Shown here: in pieces, positions 7,053 to 8,548 of the stretch
Layout of the letters: every line of letters starts with the position of its first letter
How positions within the stretch are numbered: position 1 is the first letter of the stretch
NCBI GenBank assembly: GCA_002702745.1
Contig: PABM01000029.1
Span: 1 to 8,548 of the forward strand
From: Flavobacteriaceae bacterium
GTDB taxonomy: Bacteria > Bacteroidota > Bacteroidia > Flavobacteriales > Flavobacteriaceae
Direction: 5' to 3'
DNA length: 8,548 bases
Notes under the pieces: model-generated
Database searches by the model: none
The model's input: the letters and a program-made list of their open reading frames with translations, nothing else
Told to the model about the DNA's origin: nothing
Program-made: the position numbers and the translations under genes

Positions 7053-8398
7053 GCAATATTTCTCCAATAGACGGGAGATATAAGAAAAACGTCTCTGAAC
7101 TAGAAGCATTTTTTTCAGAGCAGGCACTAATGCGCCATCGAGTAATGGTTGAGGTCGAGTATCTGCTAGCCCTAATTGAACATAGGTCTTTTCAAAAAAC
7201 CCGCGCCTTAAGCAAAAAAACTCTAAACTCATTGAAAGGTTTGTACGTTGAGTTTTCAGCAGCTCATTTTAAACAAATAAAAAAAATTGAGAAAAAAACA
7301 AATCATGATGTAAACGCGGTTGTTGTGTTTGTGTCTGAAAAGTTAAAAAAACTCGGTCGAGGAGATTTGGTGCCGTTTGTTCACTTTGGGCTTACATCCG
7401 AGGACATTAACAATATTTCGTACTCTTTAATGACACAGGGTGCTGTTGAAGATGTAATGATCCCCTCAGTAAAGCGTGTTCTAAAAGAGCTAAAGGCTCT
7501 TTCAAAAAAAACAAAATCTTTGTCTTTGTTGTCTTTAACCCACGGACAGCCTGCCACCACAACAACCCTTGGAAAAGAGCTTGCTGTTTTTATTTCTAGG
7601 GTAGAAAGAGAAATTGCTTTGATTAAAAAAATGAAGTTGTTGGCAAAGCTTTCGGGGGCAACAGGGTCTTATGCGGCTCACAAGGTTGCCTTCCCAGATT
7701 TTAACTGGCCTTTGTTCACAAAGAGGTTTATTAAAAAACTAGGCCTTGAGCAATCCCCGATTTCTACACAGGTTGAACCGGGAGATTCTCTTGCGGAGCT
7801 ACTACACTCTTTTATTAGAATTAATAATATATTTTCTGATTTTTCTTTAGATATGTGGTTGTATATAAGTAGAAATATTTTTGTTCAAAAAAATATAGTT
7901 GGTGAGGTTGGCTCAAGCACTATGCCCCATAAAATTAATCCAATCTTTTTCGAAAACGCTGAAGGAAACCTAGACATCGCAAACAACAACTTCTCTTTCT
8001 TGGCATCCAGAATTACAAGGTCTAGACTTCAAAGGGATCTAAGCGGTAGCACTGTTTTTAGAAACATCGGTGTTGGTTTTGCTCACTCGCTCGTTTCATA
8101 TAAAAATCTAATTAAAGGTGTTTTGAGGGTGTCTCCAAACAAAGCACAAATGAAAAAAGAGTTGGATGAAAATTGGAGCATTCTTGCAGAGGCCATACAA
8201 ACGGTTTTACGAAAATCTGGAGACGCTTCCGCTTATGATAAAATTAAAAAGCTAACTAGAGGAAAGCCGCTAACAAAAGAGTCTTATTTGCAACTGGTTA
8301 ACAGCCTTGATGTTGCTGAAAAAGACAGGGTGTCGCTTCTTGTGTTAACCCCTCATACATATCTGGGTGAAATAAATAAAGTTTTGGAGAACCTATAA
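7049..8398 (+). CDS. purB: Adenylosuccinate lyase, E. coli type
   Basis: PurB removes fumarate twice in the pathway: from SAICAR (step 8, giving AICAR) and from adenylosuccinate (giving AMP), so it completes the PurA branch at the other end of this cluster. At 449 aa it is colinear with E. coli PurB (456 aa). Motifs are SPIDGRY (residues 5-11), KTNHDV (83-88), FGLTSEDINN (113-122), THGQPAT with the probable general acid His165, the fumarase-superfamily loop GSSTMPHKINP (288-298, with the catalytic Ser being 289 or 290), and QRDLSGSTVFRN (328-339). The start is a GTG sharing bases with the purE stop (GTGA). It is preferred because SPIDGRY follows immediately, as in E. coli. No clear Shine-Dalgarno is visible, so coupling to purE is likely. 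Only one base separates its stop from the purF start. Confidence 0.97.
   Translation: MSNISPIDGRYKKNVSELEAFFSEQALMRHRVMVEVEYLLALIEHRSFQKTRALSKKTLNSLKGLYVEFSAAHFKQIKKIEKKTNHDVNAVVVFVSEKLKKLGRGDLVPFVHFGLTSEDINNISYSLMTQGAVEDVMIPSVKRVLKELKALSKKTKSLSLLSLTHGQPATTTTLGKELAVFISRVEREIALIKKMKLLAKLSGATGSYAAHKVAFPDFNWPLFTKRFIKKLGLEQSPISTQVEPGDSLAELLHSFIRINNIFSDFSLDMWLYISRNIFVQKNIVGEVGSSTMPHKINPIFFENAEGNLDIANNNFSFLASRITRSRLQRDLSGSTVFRNIGVGFAHSLVSYKNLIKGVLRVSPNKAQMKKELDENWSILAEAIQTVLRKSGDASAYDKIKKLTRGKPLTKESYLQLVNSLDVAEKDRVSLLVLTPHTYLGEINKVLENL
8386..8389 (+). promoter_or_regulatory. Ribosome binding site of purF
   Basis: GGAG lies 10 bases before the GTG at 8400, inside the end of purB. The spacing is slightly long, but it supports the GTG start that puts Cys at position 2. 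Confidence 0.55.
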
Positions 8399-8399
8399 A

Positions 8400-8548
8400 G
8401 TGTGCGGAATAATTGGTTTATACCACCCAACAGAAAATGTTTCTGGTGAAATTTATGATGCTCTGATTCAAGTTCAGCACAGAGGTCAAGATGCCGCTGG
8501 AATCGCAACCTGGGACAACAAAAAACTTTCTCTTCATAAAGAGCTTGG
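8400..8548 (+). CDS. purF: Amidophosphoribosyltransferase, N-terminal fragment
   Basis: PurF makes phosphoribosylamine from PRPP and glutamine, the first and usually feedback-controlled step of the pathway. Only the first 49 codons are in the window; the gene runs off the end. The start is GTG, one base after the purB stop, giving MCGIIG. Once Met is removed, Cys2 is the N-terminal nucleophile of the glutaminase domain. QHRGQDAAG (residues 26-34) is the conserved Ntn-glutaminase segment. There is no propeptide before the Cys, as in E. coli and unlike B. subtilis PurF. Other MCGI-type Ntn amidotransferases (GlmS, asparagine synthetase) are less likely, given the QHRGQDAAG block and the purine neighbours. 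Confidence 0.94.
   Translation, partial: MCGIIGLYHPTENVSGEIYDALIQVQHRGQDAAGIATWDNKKLSLHKEL

Noticed and set aside
6990..7060. A frameshift or fragment explaining the short PurE
   Set aside because: The purB N-terminus (SPIDGRY) begins directly at the overlap, so no remaining coding tail is hidden in another frame.
5796..7232. Minus-strand open frames of 64 to 73 codons inside purC, purE and at the purE/purB junction
   Set aside because: All are covered by conserved plus-strand enzymes, and their translations resemble no protein I know.

Overview
The window is a single, gap-free, plus-strand operon of purine biosynthesis genes in the order purA (5' end missing) - purL - purM - purQ/S/S - purC - purE - purB - purF (3' end missing). 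Every base except three (1081-1082 and 8399) lies in a gene. Neighbouring genes are separated by at most 2 bases or overlap by 1 to 11 bases. No promoter, riboswitch or terminator can fit inside the window, so the transcript must start upstream and continue past the end.

The genes cover step 1 (PurF), steps 4 to 8 of IMP synthesis (PurL/Q/S, PurM, PurE, PurC, PurB) and the two steps from IMP to AMP (PurA, then PurB again). PurD, PurN/PurT, PurH and PurK are not seen. PurK would not be needed, because the PurE here is of the class II (Treponema/animal) type that carboxylates AIR with CO2 directly.

The most unusual gene is at 4446-5696. It encodes a normal PurQ glutaminase domain followed by about 165 extra residues. 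By pattern these form two consecutive PurS-like domains, so the gene would be a PurQ-PurS-PurS fusion. This would supply PurQ and PurS in the 1:2 ratio of the B. subtilis/T. maritima FGAM synthase complex, with the small-type PurL encoded two genes upstream. The tandem also resembles the N-terminal region of the large single-chain PurL of Gammaproteobacteria and eukaryotes, but sits on the opposite end of the assembly.

The organism looks like a bacterium with an AT-rich genome (roughly 37% G+C from spot counts) and very tight packing. Shine-Dalgarno-like motifs precede purC, purE and purF. A split PurL/PurQ system argues against a typical beta- or gammaproteobacterium, although PurB is of the E. 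coli type. The mixture of subtypes (small PurL, class II PurE, long yeast-like PurC, E. coli-type PurB) does not point to one familiar phylum. An uncultured or streamlined lineage is possible, but this is inference.
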